Of a DNA stretch of 64,000 nt, positions 54,303 to 62,156 are shown piece after piece; within the stretch, counting starts at the first letter, position 1; the number at the start of each line of letters is the position of its first letter. A program made the translations under genes and the position numbers. Under the pieces are notes generated by a model that saw nothing but the letters and a program-made list of their open reading frames with translations, was not told the origin of the DNA and searched no databases. This DNA is from CAIZQW01 sp942493055 (lineage in GTDB: Bacteria; Verrucomicrobiota; Kiritimatiellia; RFP12; UBA1067). The stretch covers positions 1,488,001 to 1,552,000 of the forward strand of contig OW818680.1 in NCBI GenBank assembly GCA_942493055.1, read 5' to 3'.

Positions 54303-57300
54303 ATGCAGCGTACAGATATAAAAAAGGTCTTAATCATCGGTTCAGGACCCATCGTCATTGGACAAGCATGCGAATTCGACTATTCAGGGACACAAGCTTG
54401 TAAAGCGCTGCGAAAACTCGGATACAAAATTGTTTTGGTCAATTCGAATCCGGCCACGATCATGACTGACCCTGTGATGGCTGACGCGACCTACATCGAG
54501 CCGCTCACGATTGACCGCCTCGAACAGATCATCGCCAAGGAGCGCCCGGATGCCCTGCTTCCCAACCTGGGCGGCCAGACAGGCCTCAACATGGCTTTCG
54601 CGCTGAGCAAGGCGGGTATCTTGGAGAAGTACGGCGTGCAGGTCATCGGCGTGAACCTCGGCGCCATTGAGCGCGGCGAAGACCGCCAGATCTTCAAGCA
54701 GATGATGCAGGACATCGGCATCGACACACCCAAGTCTGGCATTGCAAACACCCTGGAACAGGCCGAAGCCATTGCCAACGAAATCGGTTTCCCGCTGGTC
54801 ATCCGTCCCGCCTATACCATGGGCGGCGCTGGAGGCGGGTTCGCGTATAACATGGAGGAACTCCGCGCCTGTGCATTGCGCGGACTTGATCACTCGCTCA
54901 CACACCAGATCCTGGTGGAAGAATCCATCCTGGGATGGGAAGAGCTCGAATACGAAGTCGTCCGCGACAGCAAGAACCAGCTCATCTGTGTCTGCACCAT
55001 CGAAAACATCGACCCTGTCGGCGTCCACACCGGCGACTCCTTCTGCTCGGCGCCGATGCTGACCATTGACAAGAAGCTGATGGTGAGCATGGAAAAGATG
55101 GCGTTCAAAATTATCGAGACCATCGGCGTCATCGGCGGCACCAATGTCCAGTTCGCGCATGACCCCAAGACCGGCCGCGTGGTCATTATCGAAATCAATC
55201 CGCGCACGTCACGCTCCTCCGCGCTGGCCTCCAAGGCCACGGGCTTCCCGATCGCCCTCGTCTCCGCACAGCTCGCCAGCGGCATCACCATGGACGAGAT
55301 CCCCTACTGGCGCGACGGGACCCTCGAAAAGTACACGCCGTCCGGCGACTATGTCGTGCTCAAATTCGCACGCTGGGCCTTTGAGAAGTTCCGTGGCGTC
55401 GAGGACCGCATCGGTACGCAGATGAAGGCTGTGGGCGAAGTCATGTCCATCGGCAAGACTTACAAGGAGACCTTCCAGAAGGCCATCCGCGGACTGGAAT
55501 GCGGCCGTCACGGCCTGGGCTTTGCCAAGGACTTTAACAGCAAGAGCCTCGCCGAGTTGCTGGAGATGCTGGGCACCCCGTGCAGCGAGACGCACTTCAT
55601 CATGTACGAAGCGCTCCGCAAGGGCGCGACCGACGAACAGGTCTTTAACGCGTGCTTTATCAAGGCCTACTTTGTTCAGCAGATGCGCGAACTGGTCCAG
55701 CTTGAAGAGAAGCTGCTCACCTTCAAGGGCAAGCTGCCGACGGACGAATTGCTGATCCAAGCCAAGAAGGACGGCTTCTCAGACAAGTATCTGGCAAAGC
55801 TCCTCAGCCTGAAGGAGAAGACTATCCGCGAGCAGCGCGAGAAACTGGGTGTCACTGAAGGCTGGCACGCTGTGCCTGTCAGCGGCGTCGAGAACAAGGC
55901 CTACTATTACTCCTCGTACAACGCCCCTGATTCGCTGACGTTCAAGCCCAACGCCAAGAAGGTGATGATCCTCGGCGGCGGGCCCAACCGGATCGGCCAG
56001 GGTATTGAGTTTGACTATTGCTGCGTCCATGCGACCTTCGCGCTGCGCGAGATGGGGTATGAGACCGTCATGGTCAACTGCAACCCGGAAACCGTTTCAA
56101 CCGACTACGACACCTCTGACCGTCTCTACTTCGAGCCGCTCACGGTTGAAGACGTGCTGCAGATCTATCGCAAGGAGAAGCCCCTGGGCGTCATCGTCCA
56201 GTTCGGCGGACAGACCCCGCTCAACATCGCCCGCGAACTCGCTGAAGCCGGTGTGAACATCCTCGGCACATCGATTGACTCCATCGACATCGCTGAAGAC
56301 CGCGACCTCTTCCGTCACATGATGGAGCGCCTGAGCATCCCGATGCCGGAATCCGGCATGGCCACGGACATTGACCAGGCCCTTCAGATCGCCAGCCGCA
56401 TCAAGTACCCCTTGATGATCCGCCCCTCGTTCGTGCTCGGCGGACGCGGCATGGAAGTGATTTACGATGAAAAACAGCTCCGCGAATACGTTGCGCGGGC
56501 TGTTGGCGTCACACCGGATCGCCCCTTGCTGCTCGACCGGTTCCTGCGCGATGCGCTCGAGTGCGAAGCGGATGCGGTTTCCGACGGCAAGGATGTCTTC
56601 ATCCCTGCTGTGATGGAACACATCGAACTCGCGGGCGTGCACTCCGGCGACTCCGCCTGCGTGCTGCCGCCTGTGAACATCTCGAAGGCGAATCTCGCAA
56701 CCATCGAGGACTACACGCAGAAGATCGCCAAGGAACTCAAGGTCTGCGGCCTGATGAACATGCAGTACGCCATTGAAGACGGCAAGGTCTACGTGCTCGA
56801 AGCCAATCCGCGCGCCTCGCGCACGGTTCCGCTCGTCTCCAAGGTCTGCGCCATCTCCATGGCGAATGCGGCGACCCGCCTCATGATGGGCCAGAAGATG
56901 AGTGATTGCGGACTCGTCCACAAGACCATCCCCTACTATGGCGCCAAGGAGGCGGTCTTCCCCTTCGACAAGTTCCCGAACGTCGACCCGGTCCTCGGTC
57001 CGGAGATGCGTTCAACCGGCGAAGTGCTCGGCATGGGCAAGAGCTTCGGCACGGCGTTCTACAAGTCGCAGGAAGCGGCCAACGCCAAGCTCCCCTGCGA
57101 GGGCGGCGTGCTCGTCAGCCTCTCCGACAAACCGGAACAGGCAGCCAAGACGTGCAAAGAGTTCATGGATCTCGGCTTCAAGCTCTACGCCACCAGCGGC
57201 ACAGCCGAATACTTGACCAAGCATGGTGTGAAGACTGAAGTTGTGGGCAAGATCGGCGAAGCGCGTCCGAACGTGCTCGACCTGATTGTGAACAAGCAGG

Positions 57301-57503
57301 TGCACCTCGTGATCAATACGCCCAGCGCGCGCCGCGATGCGATCAAGGACGACGCCTCGATCCGAAAGGCCGCGCTCAAGTACAAGATCCCGTATATGAC
57401 CACCCTCGCGGCGGCACACGCCTCCGCGCTCGGCATCGCCGCCGCCCGCACAGACGCCGGCGCTGTGAAGTCCATCCAGGAATATCACGCGGAACTGAAA
57501 TAG
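54303..57503 (+). CDS. carB: Carbamoyl-phosphate synthase large subunit
   Basis: A 1066-residue enzyme making carbamoyl phosphate for pyrimidine and arginine synthesis with the CarA glutaminase (not in the window). The two homologous halves begin KKVLIIGSGPIVIGQACEFDYSG and KKVMILGGGPNRIGQGIEFDY. Each has an ATP-grasp domain, and the C-terminal MGS-like domain (KLYATSGTAEYLTKHGV) binds allosteric effectors. Length is normal. The leader (54079-54302) has no clear Shine-Dalgarno (GAAAGGTTAGGT is closest) and no riboswitch pattern that I recognise. Confidence 0.97.
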   Translation: MQRTDIKKVLIIGSGPIVIGQACEFDYSGTQACKALRKLGYKIVLVNSNPATIMTDPVMADATYIEPLTIDRLEQIIAKERPDALLPNLGGQTGLNMAFALSKAGILEKYGVQVIGVNLGAIERGEDRQIFKQMMQDIGIDTPKSGIANTLEQAEAIANEIGFPLVIRPAYTMGGAGGGFAYNMEELRACALRGLDHSLTHQILVEESILGWEELEYEVVRDSKNQLICVCTIENIDPVGVHTGDSFCSAPMLTIDKKLMVSMEKMAFKIIETIGVIGGTNVQFAHDPKTGRVVIIEINPRTSRSSALASKATGFPIALVSAQLASGITMDEIPYWRDGTLEKYTPSGDYVVLKFARWAFEKFRGVEDRIGTQMKAVGEVMSIGKTYKETFQKAIRGLECGRHGLGFAKDFNSKSLAELLEMLGTPCSETHFIMYEALRKGATDEQVFNACFIKAYFVQQMRELVQLEEKLLTFKGKLPTDELLIQAKKDGFSDKYLAKLLSLKEKTIREQREKLGVTEGWHAVPVSGVENKAYYYSSYNAPDSLTFKPNAKKVMILGGGPNRIGQGIEFDYCCVHATFALREMGYETVMVNCNPETVSTDYDTSDRLYFEPLTVEDVLQIYRKEKPLGVIVQFGGQTPLNIARELAEAGVNILGTSIDSIDIAEDRDLFRHMMERLSIPMPESGMATDIDQALQIASRIKYPLMIRPSFVLGGRGMEVIYDEKQLREYVARAVGVTPDRPLLLDRFLRDALECEADAVSDGKDVFIPAVMEHIELAGVHSGDSACVLPPVNISKANLATIEDYTQKIAKELKVCGLMNMQYAIEDGKVYVLEANPRASRTVPLVSKVCAISMANAATRLMMGQKMSDCGLVHKTIPYYGAKEAVFPFDKFPNVDPVLGPEMRSTGEVLGMGKSFGTAFYKSQEAANAKLPCEGGVLVSLSDKPEQAAKTCKEFMDLGFKLYATSGTAEYLTKHGVKTEVVGKIGEARPNVLDLIVNKQVHLVINTPSARRDAIKDDASIRKAALKYKIPYMTTLAAAHASALGIAAARTDAGAVKSIQEYHAELK

Positions 57504-57525
57504 TACCGTCTTCAGACAAGACACC

Positions 57526-57565
57526 ATGCGCCAAAGAGCCCGCCTCTTTGGCGCATTTGTTTTCT
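57526..57565 (+). terminator. Terminator-like hairpin after carB
   Basis: ATGCGCCAAAGAG pairs exactly with CTCTTTGGCGCAT around a 5-base loop, followed by TTGTTTTCT. The same stem occurs at 61657-61690. Confidence 0.8.
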
Positions 57566-57593
57566 GCTTCTCGCCTGCCTATAGCTTGAAGAG

Positions 57594-57659
57594 TTTTCAA
57601 CGAATTAACCGAATTAAGCTAATTCAAATTCGTTCCATTCGTTTAATTCGTTGAGAAAA
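57594..57659. repeat. Palindromic intergenic repeat (AACGAATTAA type)
   Basis: TTTTCAACGAATTAACCGAA on the left pairs with mismatches to TTCGTTTAATTCGTTGAGAA on the right. A second small hairpin, ATCTCCGCA/TGCGGAGAT, lies at 57731-57753. No gene in 57504-57792. Confidence 0.6.
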
Positions 57660-57792
57660 ATGTCAGAAACAGGGTTTTGCGGATAAGATCCTGAATATTA
57701 CGAGTTGCCGTGTCCTGAGAAGCATGCTGTATCTCCGCAAAACATGCGGAGATTGCAAGCCCTATTCTCCGCAAAAGAAAACTGCGTCCACT

Positions 57793-58311
57793 CTATAGTC
57801 GGTCATCCTCTATCCACAATTTAATCCGCTCCCAGGTCGTTCGATCAACAACTCGCGTTGAGTCGTTTTTATCAACCGCCGTTAATTCTGGATGCCAAAC
57901 AGGACACATGATCCGAACACCTTCGGGCGCACTTGAGAAGTATAAGTAGGTGATTACAGGCGAAGTGGCGCAATTACTGGAAATTGACTCTTTAAAATTA
58001 ATCTTCTCAAACTTCTCGCAATCTGCGAGGTCACAGGAAAAAATCCAAGTTCGATTTGTTTCTAGCGGGACAAGGTCAGATAGGCTATCAGGCGGGACAC
58101 CATGGACTTGTTCATACTGCCGAAGAAGTTCTCCAAGTGTTCGTATATTCTCCTTGCAATAATCAGATTGCGTAAGAAGTCCACTCTTCGCTCGCTGCTC
58201 ATCCAAGTAATGCGTTACTGCAGAACAGCTAACAATAGTAAGCCCCAAAACGAGTAAAACGACTTTTGTGAAAGAAGCCCAAGAAAAGGAAAAGTGATTA
58301 TATTTGGCCAT
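57793..58311 (-). CDS. Predicted lipoprotein, pilin-assembly-like helix, unknown function
   Basis: A 172-residue protein with an N-terminal hydrophobic stretch ending in the possible lipobox TIVSC. After it comes CKENIRTLGELLRQYEQVHGVPPDSLSDLVPLE, the sort of helix-then-proline pattern found after the membrane helix in pseudopilins of the PVC group, but no prepilin cleavage site exists. AGGGAT lies upstream of the ATG at a long spacing. TATAAT at 58390-58385 (minus) precedes it. Function unknown. Confidence 0.65.
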   Translation of the reverse strand: MAKYNHFSFSWASFTKVVLLVLGLTIVSCSAVTHYLDEQRAKSGLLTQSDYCKENIRTLGELLRQYEQVHGVPPDSLSDLVPLETNRTWIFSCDLADCEKFEKINFKESISSNCATSPVITYLYFSSAPEGVRIMCPVWHPELTAVDKNDSTRVVDRTTWERIKLWIEDDRL

Positions 58312-58407
58312 GGAAAATTTGATCCCTTCTGAAGTTTAACTCATTGTGCAATATTCCATGACAAGGCTCATCATCCTACTCTGGATTATACTCATTTGTA
58401 CTTCCCG

Positions 58408-59364
58408 TCAGTATCCACGCTCACGTTTCGGGGGTGGCGAGAAAAACGGGTCATTCGTATTTATGTATTCATCCGTCTTATTGATCCAAACTCCCTCGTC
58501 CGCCGGATCCCATCCCGATTCGCCAACAATACTCGTATAGAATGGCATTCCTATAGAAGTTTCAATTTCTCGGATTAGGAGATCCGCGTAAGCACGATTT
58601 TTCCACATAAGATTGCCGCCCTTATAATAAATAAAGGGGGGATAAAATCGAAGATGTGGATTACCAATAACACACTCGTAAATAGCATCGCCCTGCCAGA
58701 TGGAAAGAAAAACTGTAACTGTCGGTGTTCCGTCTCGTTCCGGTTCACTGCTTATAGGTCTGCCTGACTTCAGCACCTTACGGATAATGCCATCTACGTG
58801 AACACGTGACACGCTCGTCGTGTTAGTCACGGCGATCAGCTTGCCCTCTTCATTCTCGAACCACTTGTACCAATATATCAAAAAACGATCCTCTTTTGCT
58901 ACGCCAAGTACGTGAGTTGAACTCTTCCTGTCACTGATAGAAATCCGTATTGCAGAGTCACTCTTACATTCCTTAAGATAATCATCGCTTCTACTCTCAA
59001 AGTACTTAGAAAAACAATTTCTTTCCGCCGTACGTCTCTCTTCGCGCACGGAACGGCTCGATTGTTCACCCCGCTTGCTGTCCACATAATCCAATCTTTG
59101 GAGAAGACTATCTGCTGTACTTACACTGATTCCAAGTGGATGCTCTGTAGACAATAACTCCGCCATGAGAACCGGACGATGTTCTAATGACCAGTACCAA
59201 AACAATGACTGAGTCGAACTGATTGATGTTTTATTAGGCGTCAGTACTTTGTATGCAGGCGGAGAATAGCACCCGTTAAAGTTAAGTAACAACAGACATG
59301 CGCAGAACGTGACAATTCGTCTCCCGTAAAAAGACAAGGAGGTAGAGGAATCATTTGGGGACAT
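58408..59364 (-). CDS. Predicted lipoprotein of unknown function
   Basis: A 318-residue protein with a probable lipobox (LLLLNFNGC) near residue 30. The body is a mixed alpha/beta protein without a motif I recognise (for example YYKGGNLMWKNRAYADLLI). Three in-frame ATGs (59388, 59376, 59364) are possible; AAAGGA lies 11 bases before 59364. A promoter-bearing repeat lies upstream at 59453-59482 with its -10 box about 90 bases before the ATG. It is a member of the minus-strand lipoprotein island. Confidence 0.65.
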   Translation of the reverse strand: MSPNDSSTSLSFYGRRIVTFCACLLLLNFNGCYSPPAYKVLTPNKTSISSTQSLFWYWSLEHRPVLMAELLSTEHPLGISVSTADSLLQRLDYVDSKRGEQSSRSVREERRTAERNCFSKYFESRSDDYLKECKSDSAIRISISDRKSSTHVLGVAKEDRFLIYWYKWFENEEGKLIAVTNTTSVSRVHVDGIIRKVLKSGRPISSEPERDGTPTVTVFLSIWQGDAIYECVIGNPHLRFYPPFIYYKGGNLMWKNRAYADLLIREIETSIGMPFYTSIVGESGWDPADEGVWINKTDEYINTNDPFFSPPPKRERGY

Positions 59365-59452
59365 AGCTATTGGCATCCTTTCTGGCATTCCTGGTCATTG
59401 AAATCCTCTGGACTGATCAGTTAAATCTGCATATGCTCATCTCATGCGCTGG

Positions 59453-59482
59453 ATTATACTCACTCGGGAATGGGATGGGCAA
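59453..59482 (-). promoter_or_regulatory. Repeat-borne promoter upstream of the lipoprotein at 59364
   Basis: Minus strand: TTGCCC (59482-59477), 18-base spacer, TATAAT (59458-59453). Bases from about 59448 to 59495 match 63811-63858 at most positions. Confidence 0.6.
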
Positions 59483-59508
59483 GGCGCCATTTCAATTGAT
59501 CGCAAACA

Positions 59509-59814
59509 TCATCTATATTTCCGCGTACGCTCATGCCAGTATCCGGGCTTGCGTTTAACATGTGCCACGGCTACGACCAGTATGAAGCCCGGCTCAACGA
59601 CGAAAAGAATGGCGTAAGGAAAATTTGGCACGAGACAACGCCTAAATGGTGCATGTAACACACGATAACGAAAAGGCATCGTTTTTATACCGTCGAGTTC
59701 TGTTTCGACATCCACGCGAAACCGTCGACCGAGTCCGACCTGACATTCCTCGTAATACTCAACGGCTGCAAGAAACTCGGCACGGGCGTCAGGATCGAAG
59801 GCTAAACCGCTCAT
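59509..59814 (-). CDS. RelE/ParE-family toxin
   Basis: A 101-residue toxin of the ParE kind. The N-terminus FDPDARAEFLAAVEYYEE, the central RFRVDVETELDGI, the strand FRRCLVPNFPYAILFVVEP and VAVAHVKRKPGYW are the usual ParE/RelE pattern (Arg-rich, ending with HxxRxPGYW). ParE relatives block DNA gyrase, RelE relatives cut mRNA at the ribosome; the HxKRKPGYW end favours ParE. It overlaps the antitoxin by four bases (ATGA). Whether it is active is unknown. Confidence 0.85.
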   Translation of the reverse strand: MSGLAFDPDARAEFLAAVEYYEECQVGLGRRFRVDVETELDGIKTMPFRYRVLHAPFRRCLVPNFPYAILFVVEPGFILVVAVAHVKRKPGYWHERTRKYR

Positions 59815-60041
59815 CCTAAAATCCGATCTGCCTCCGCGAAGACGCTTGCGGCTGGAACAGATTGACGAATACCGTCGCTGTACTCAGCGTACCGATGCTC
59901 TGCCTCGGCTACCCACGCGGCATCGACATCACTGAGCGCCTCTCCTCCAAGTGAGCTCAGCAAGCGATCAGCTAGGAATGCACGCTCTTCTCGCGAAAGT
60001 TTGAGCGCGTCTATTTCCATTTTTTCTAGAATTGCCGTCAT
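59811..60041 (-). CDS. Antitoxin of the addiction-module family (TIGR02574-like)
   Basis: A 76-residue acidic helical protein: IDALKLSREERAFLADRLLSSL, DAAWVAEAEHRYAEYSDG, ending VFAEADRIL. This is the typical 'addiction module component' antitoxin paired with ParE-like toxins. AGGAGG precedes the ATG and lies inside the end of the upstream small membrane protein gene, which it overlaps by four bases. Confidence 0.85.
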   Translation of the reverse strand: MTAILEKMEIDALKLSREERAFLADRLLSSLGGEALSDVDAAWVAEAEHRYAEYSDGIRQSVPAASVFAEADRILG

Positions 60042-60262
60042 GATCTGCCTCCTGTCTCACTAAAGTTGTTACAATTATTGCCGTTTGAGGTTACGAAAGC
60101 AAGGGGAAATTGGGGATTCGCATGCGCGTTCATGTCGAATGGAAAACCCGTCGAGATCACCACCCCTGCAACCCCTCCAAACACAATGACCGCCACAACC
60201 ATCAGAAACAAGAAGATAACCTTCCAATTCTTGGAAACCCTATACACATTCGTTGGCACCAT
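60038..60262 (-). CDS. Small single-span membrane protein
   Basis: A 74-residue protein with one membrane helix (VIFLFLMVVAVIVFGGVAGVVIST) and a soluble tail with no known motif. It is supported by AAGGAG nine bases before its ATG, by starting three bases after the broken ExbD-like gene ends and by overlapping the antitoxin start by four bases. So it sits in a tight minus-strand array; it might be a coding unit or just the open frame upstream of the antitoxin. Function unknown. Confidence 0.5.
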   Translation of the reverse strand: MVPTNVYRVSKNWKVIFLFLMVVAVIVFGGVAGVVISTGFPFDMNAHANPQFPLAFVTSNGNNCNNFSETGGRS

Positions 60263-60265
60263 CGA

Positions 60266-60855
60266 TCAATTCTCCTTCGCTTTCAGTGGAACTGTTTGAT
60301 CGTCTTTTTTCATCCACACCGTTCCAACAAATACAGTCGAAACATTCATAGCCTTGCACGTTCGCAAGGCAGTGATCAGATCGGCATGCTTTGAGTCGGG
60401 CGTGCACAGGATCGCCACCTTGGTATTGCTTGTTGCCGAGGCAAGCATATTGGTGTTCCAACCCTCAGTGGATACAGCAACACGTACACAGCCCTCAGGG
60501 ACTGTCCCCCCCCTCTCTTTCTTCAGGCTCCCACATATGCACATAATTTGGGAACTCCGCTGTAGATCCATTCCCGTCCGAAAAAGTGATCTCCCAGTGA
60601 CCAGTGCTCAACGCCACATCCATGGCGACACGGATGTGTGTGCCGAGTTTCGCCTACACTACGGATGAGTATGGGAGAGCTGCCATGTTGGCGCCATTCG
60701 CGAGAGAAATGCTTCCGAAGCTCCATCGCACTCACGGGTTTGTTAGCGAGAAAGAGTTGCCCCTCAGGACTGACCTCAACCGTAATCTGCGGTGCCTGGG
60801 AACGAATGCACCCCACGAGAACAAGGCAACAAAGAATTGACAAAGTAGTCTTCAT
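60266..60855 (-). pseudogene. ExbD-like lipoprotein interrupted by two frameshifts
   Basis: Read in three frames, one protein appears. It begins as a lipoprotein (MKTTLSILCCLVLVGC) with ITVEVSPEGQLFLANKPVS and SPILIRSVG, the strand-helix-strand wording of the periplasmic domain of ExbD/TolR. After a shift at about 60640-60660 it continues THIRVAMDVALSTGHWEITF ... VHMWEPEEREGG. At the run of eight C (60506-60513) a second shift joins TVPEGCVRVAVSTEGWN and a second ExbD-like unit, VAILCTPDSKHADLITALRT. The frames used otherwise (HPCRHGCGVEHW, for example) look non-coding. Explanations are decay, slippage at the C8 tract, or sequencing error. Confidence 0.6.
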
Positions 60856-60928
60856 GATTTACCAGCTAATGTACATGAGCTTTTTGCACGCATAACCAGC
60901 AATAAGCTCAATTCTGTCGTTGGAACTC

Positions 60929-61543
60929 TTATCGTTTCTTCACTTCATACCCAGTCTCGCAAAGAATGAGGATCGACTTGGCAAGCTCGGCATTCTTGTT
61001 GAAGCCGCCGATCACAACAAGGTCATCGTCCAGAACGGTGATCGTCATATCGTTCGCCGAGAAATCGACGCCCCGCGCTGACAAAGCTTCACGAATCTCA
61101 TCGGCATTAAGCTTTACACCAAGCCCGAGACTGGCTTTTGTTTTCTCATCCAGTTTCCACTGGAAAGACATAAATTCACCCGGATAGACATCTGCGAGAA
61201 GAACAGATCCTTCGCGAAAAGAAAGTCGGTAACCGTAAATTAATGCGATGAGGCGCAGCGCTTCATGAAACGAAATGTCATGGGCTCGCAAGCCAATGTG
61301 TCTTTCTTGGGGTGGATCGGTCTTAACACGTTCTTCCATCTCTGCAACAGGCAAGTCAGTCCCCGTTTGCTTCTTCCATTCCTGCCGCAGGACAACCAAT
61401 GCCTCCTGCACAGAGGCATCTTTCAATTCAAGCGCTGGGATTTTTGTGCTGCGAAGGGAATCCAAGTAACTCTCCTGAGGAGACGTGGCGCAGCCAGTAA
61501 CAAGGAGGCCGAGAAGAGCAACTGTTACAAGAATCTTATTCAT
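60929..61543 (-). CDS. Lipoprotein with secretin-type (STN-like) domain
   Basis: A 204-residue predicted lipoprotein, lipobox LLVTGC. The body has two units with the pattern of secretin and TonB short N-terminal domains: IPALELKDASVQEALVVLRQEW and ISFHEALRLIALIYGYRLSFREGSVLLAD. Such isolated domains are common in Lentisphaerae and relatives (from memory). ATG 61543 has GGGAGTG upstream; a longer frame from 61594 was rejected. The C-terminal half (ALSARGVDFSANDMTITVLDDDLVVIGG) resembles an additional beta-rich unit. Role unknown, perhaps envelope assembly. Confidence 0.65.
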   Translation of the reverse strand: MNKILVTVALLGLLVTGCATSPQESYLDSLRSTKIPALELKDASVQEALVVLRQEWKKQTGTDLPVAEMEERVKTDPPQERHIGLRAHDISFHEALRLIALIYGYRLSFREGSVLLADVYPGEFMSFQWKLDEKTKASLGLGVKLNADEIREALSARGVDFSANDMTITVLDDDLVVIGGFNKNAELAKSILILCETGYEVKKR

Positions 61544-61586
61544 TCGTTTATCACTCCCGACGCCTAATCTGCCCCAGTTGGCTTTG

Positions 61587-61653
61587 GCTGTCAACCGTAC
61601 CAGAGATGTTCATTTTTGCGCTTTCTGATGGACAAAGCAAGCTGAAATTACGT
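61587..61653 (-). repeat. Inverted copy of the GCTTGCTTTGT repeat
   Basis: On the minus strand it reads AGCTTGCTTTGTCCATCAGA, AAGCGCAAAAATG, then CATCTCTGGTACGGTTGACA; the palindrome of the other copies is degenerate here. It lies upstream of the STN-like lipoprotein gene. Confidence 0.6.
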
Positions 61654-61656
61654 ATG

Positions 61657-61690
61657 AATGCGCCAAAGAGACCGCCTCTTTGGCGCATTT
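61657..61690. repeat. Hairpin like the carB terminator
   Basis: AATGCGCCAAAGAG and CTCTTTGGCGCATT, the same stem as at 57526-57556. It directly follows the stop of the lipoprotein at 61695 (minus), but no T-run follows in that direction. Confidence 0.65.
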
Positions 61691-61694
61691 GCTT

Positions 61695-62138
61695 TCAATC
61701 CATGACTAGCCCGATATTAAGCATCCTCCAATGCCCATCCTTTGATCGGACAAGCGGAATATCATGCCCCAGAAAAAGCCTAATGGTAACGCCAGCGGGT
61801 TTTCTTTCCGTGTTATAGACAACATGATAGGCGCAGTCTACTATTCTTAATCTCTCATCGATGCAATCTGTTGGAATTCGCGCCAGCAACCGCATCATAT
61901 CGCACCATTCTTCTTTTGAAAAACTATTCCAAACTTTCTTATCCGTCTCAGTCCAGAAATTTTTCGATATGTGCATGACAACTGCACGGTTCACTGGTAA
62001 TAATTTCTTCGGACATCCGAGAAAATAAAACGTCTCTTCTGGGGTTTTGTTTTCAATACTTCTGCAGCCCACAAGGCATAAAGCAAAGGCGATTATTAAA
62101 TAACGCATAAAGAGAGATCGTAGACGGACATTAAACAT
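61695..62138 (-). CDS. Predicted lipoprotein of unknown function
   Basis: A 147-residue protein: basic N-terminus, hydrophobic helix and lipobox ALCLVGC. The body (ETFYFLGCPKKLLPVNRAVVMHISKNFW ... IRLFLGHDIPLVRSKDGHWRML) has no recognised motif. ATG 62138 follows GAGAAAGG; GTG 62156 is the first possible start and abuts the stop of the upstream gene. It is therefore coupled to the zinc-ribbon gene at 62157. Confidence 0.65.
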   Translation of the reverse strand: MFNVRLRSLFMRYLIIAFALCLVGCRSIENKTPEETFYFLGCPKKLLPVNRAVVMHISKNFWTETDKKVWNSFSKEEWCDMMRLLARIPTDCIDERLRIVDCAYHVVYNTERKPAGVTIRLFLGHDIPLVRSKDGHWRMLNIGLVMD

Positions 62139-62156
62139 GGGCATCCTTTCTCGCAC

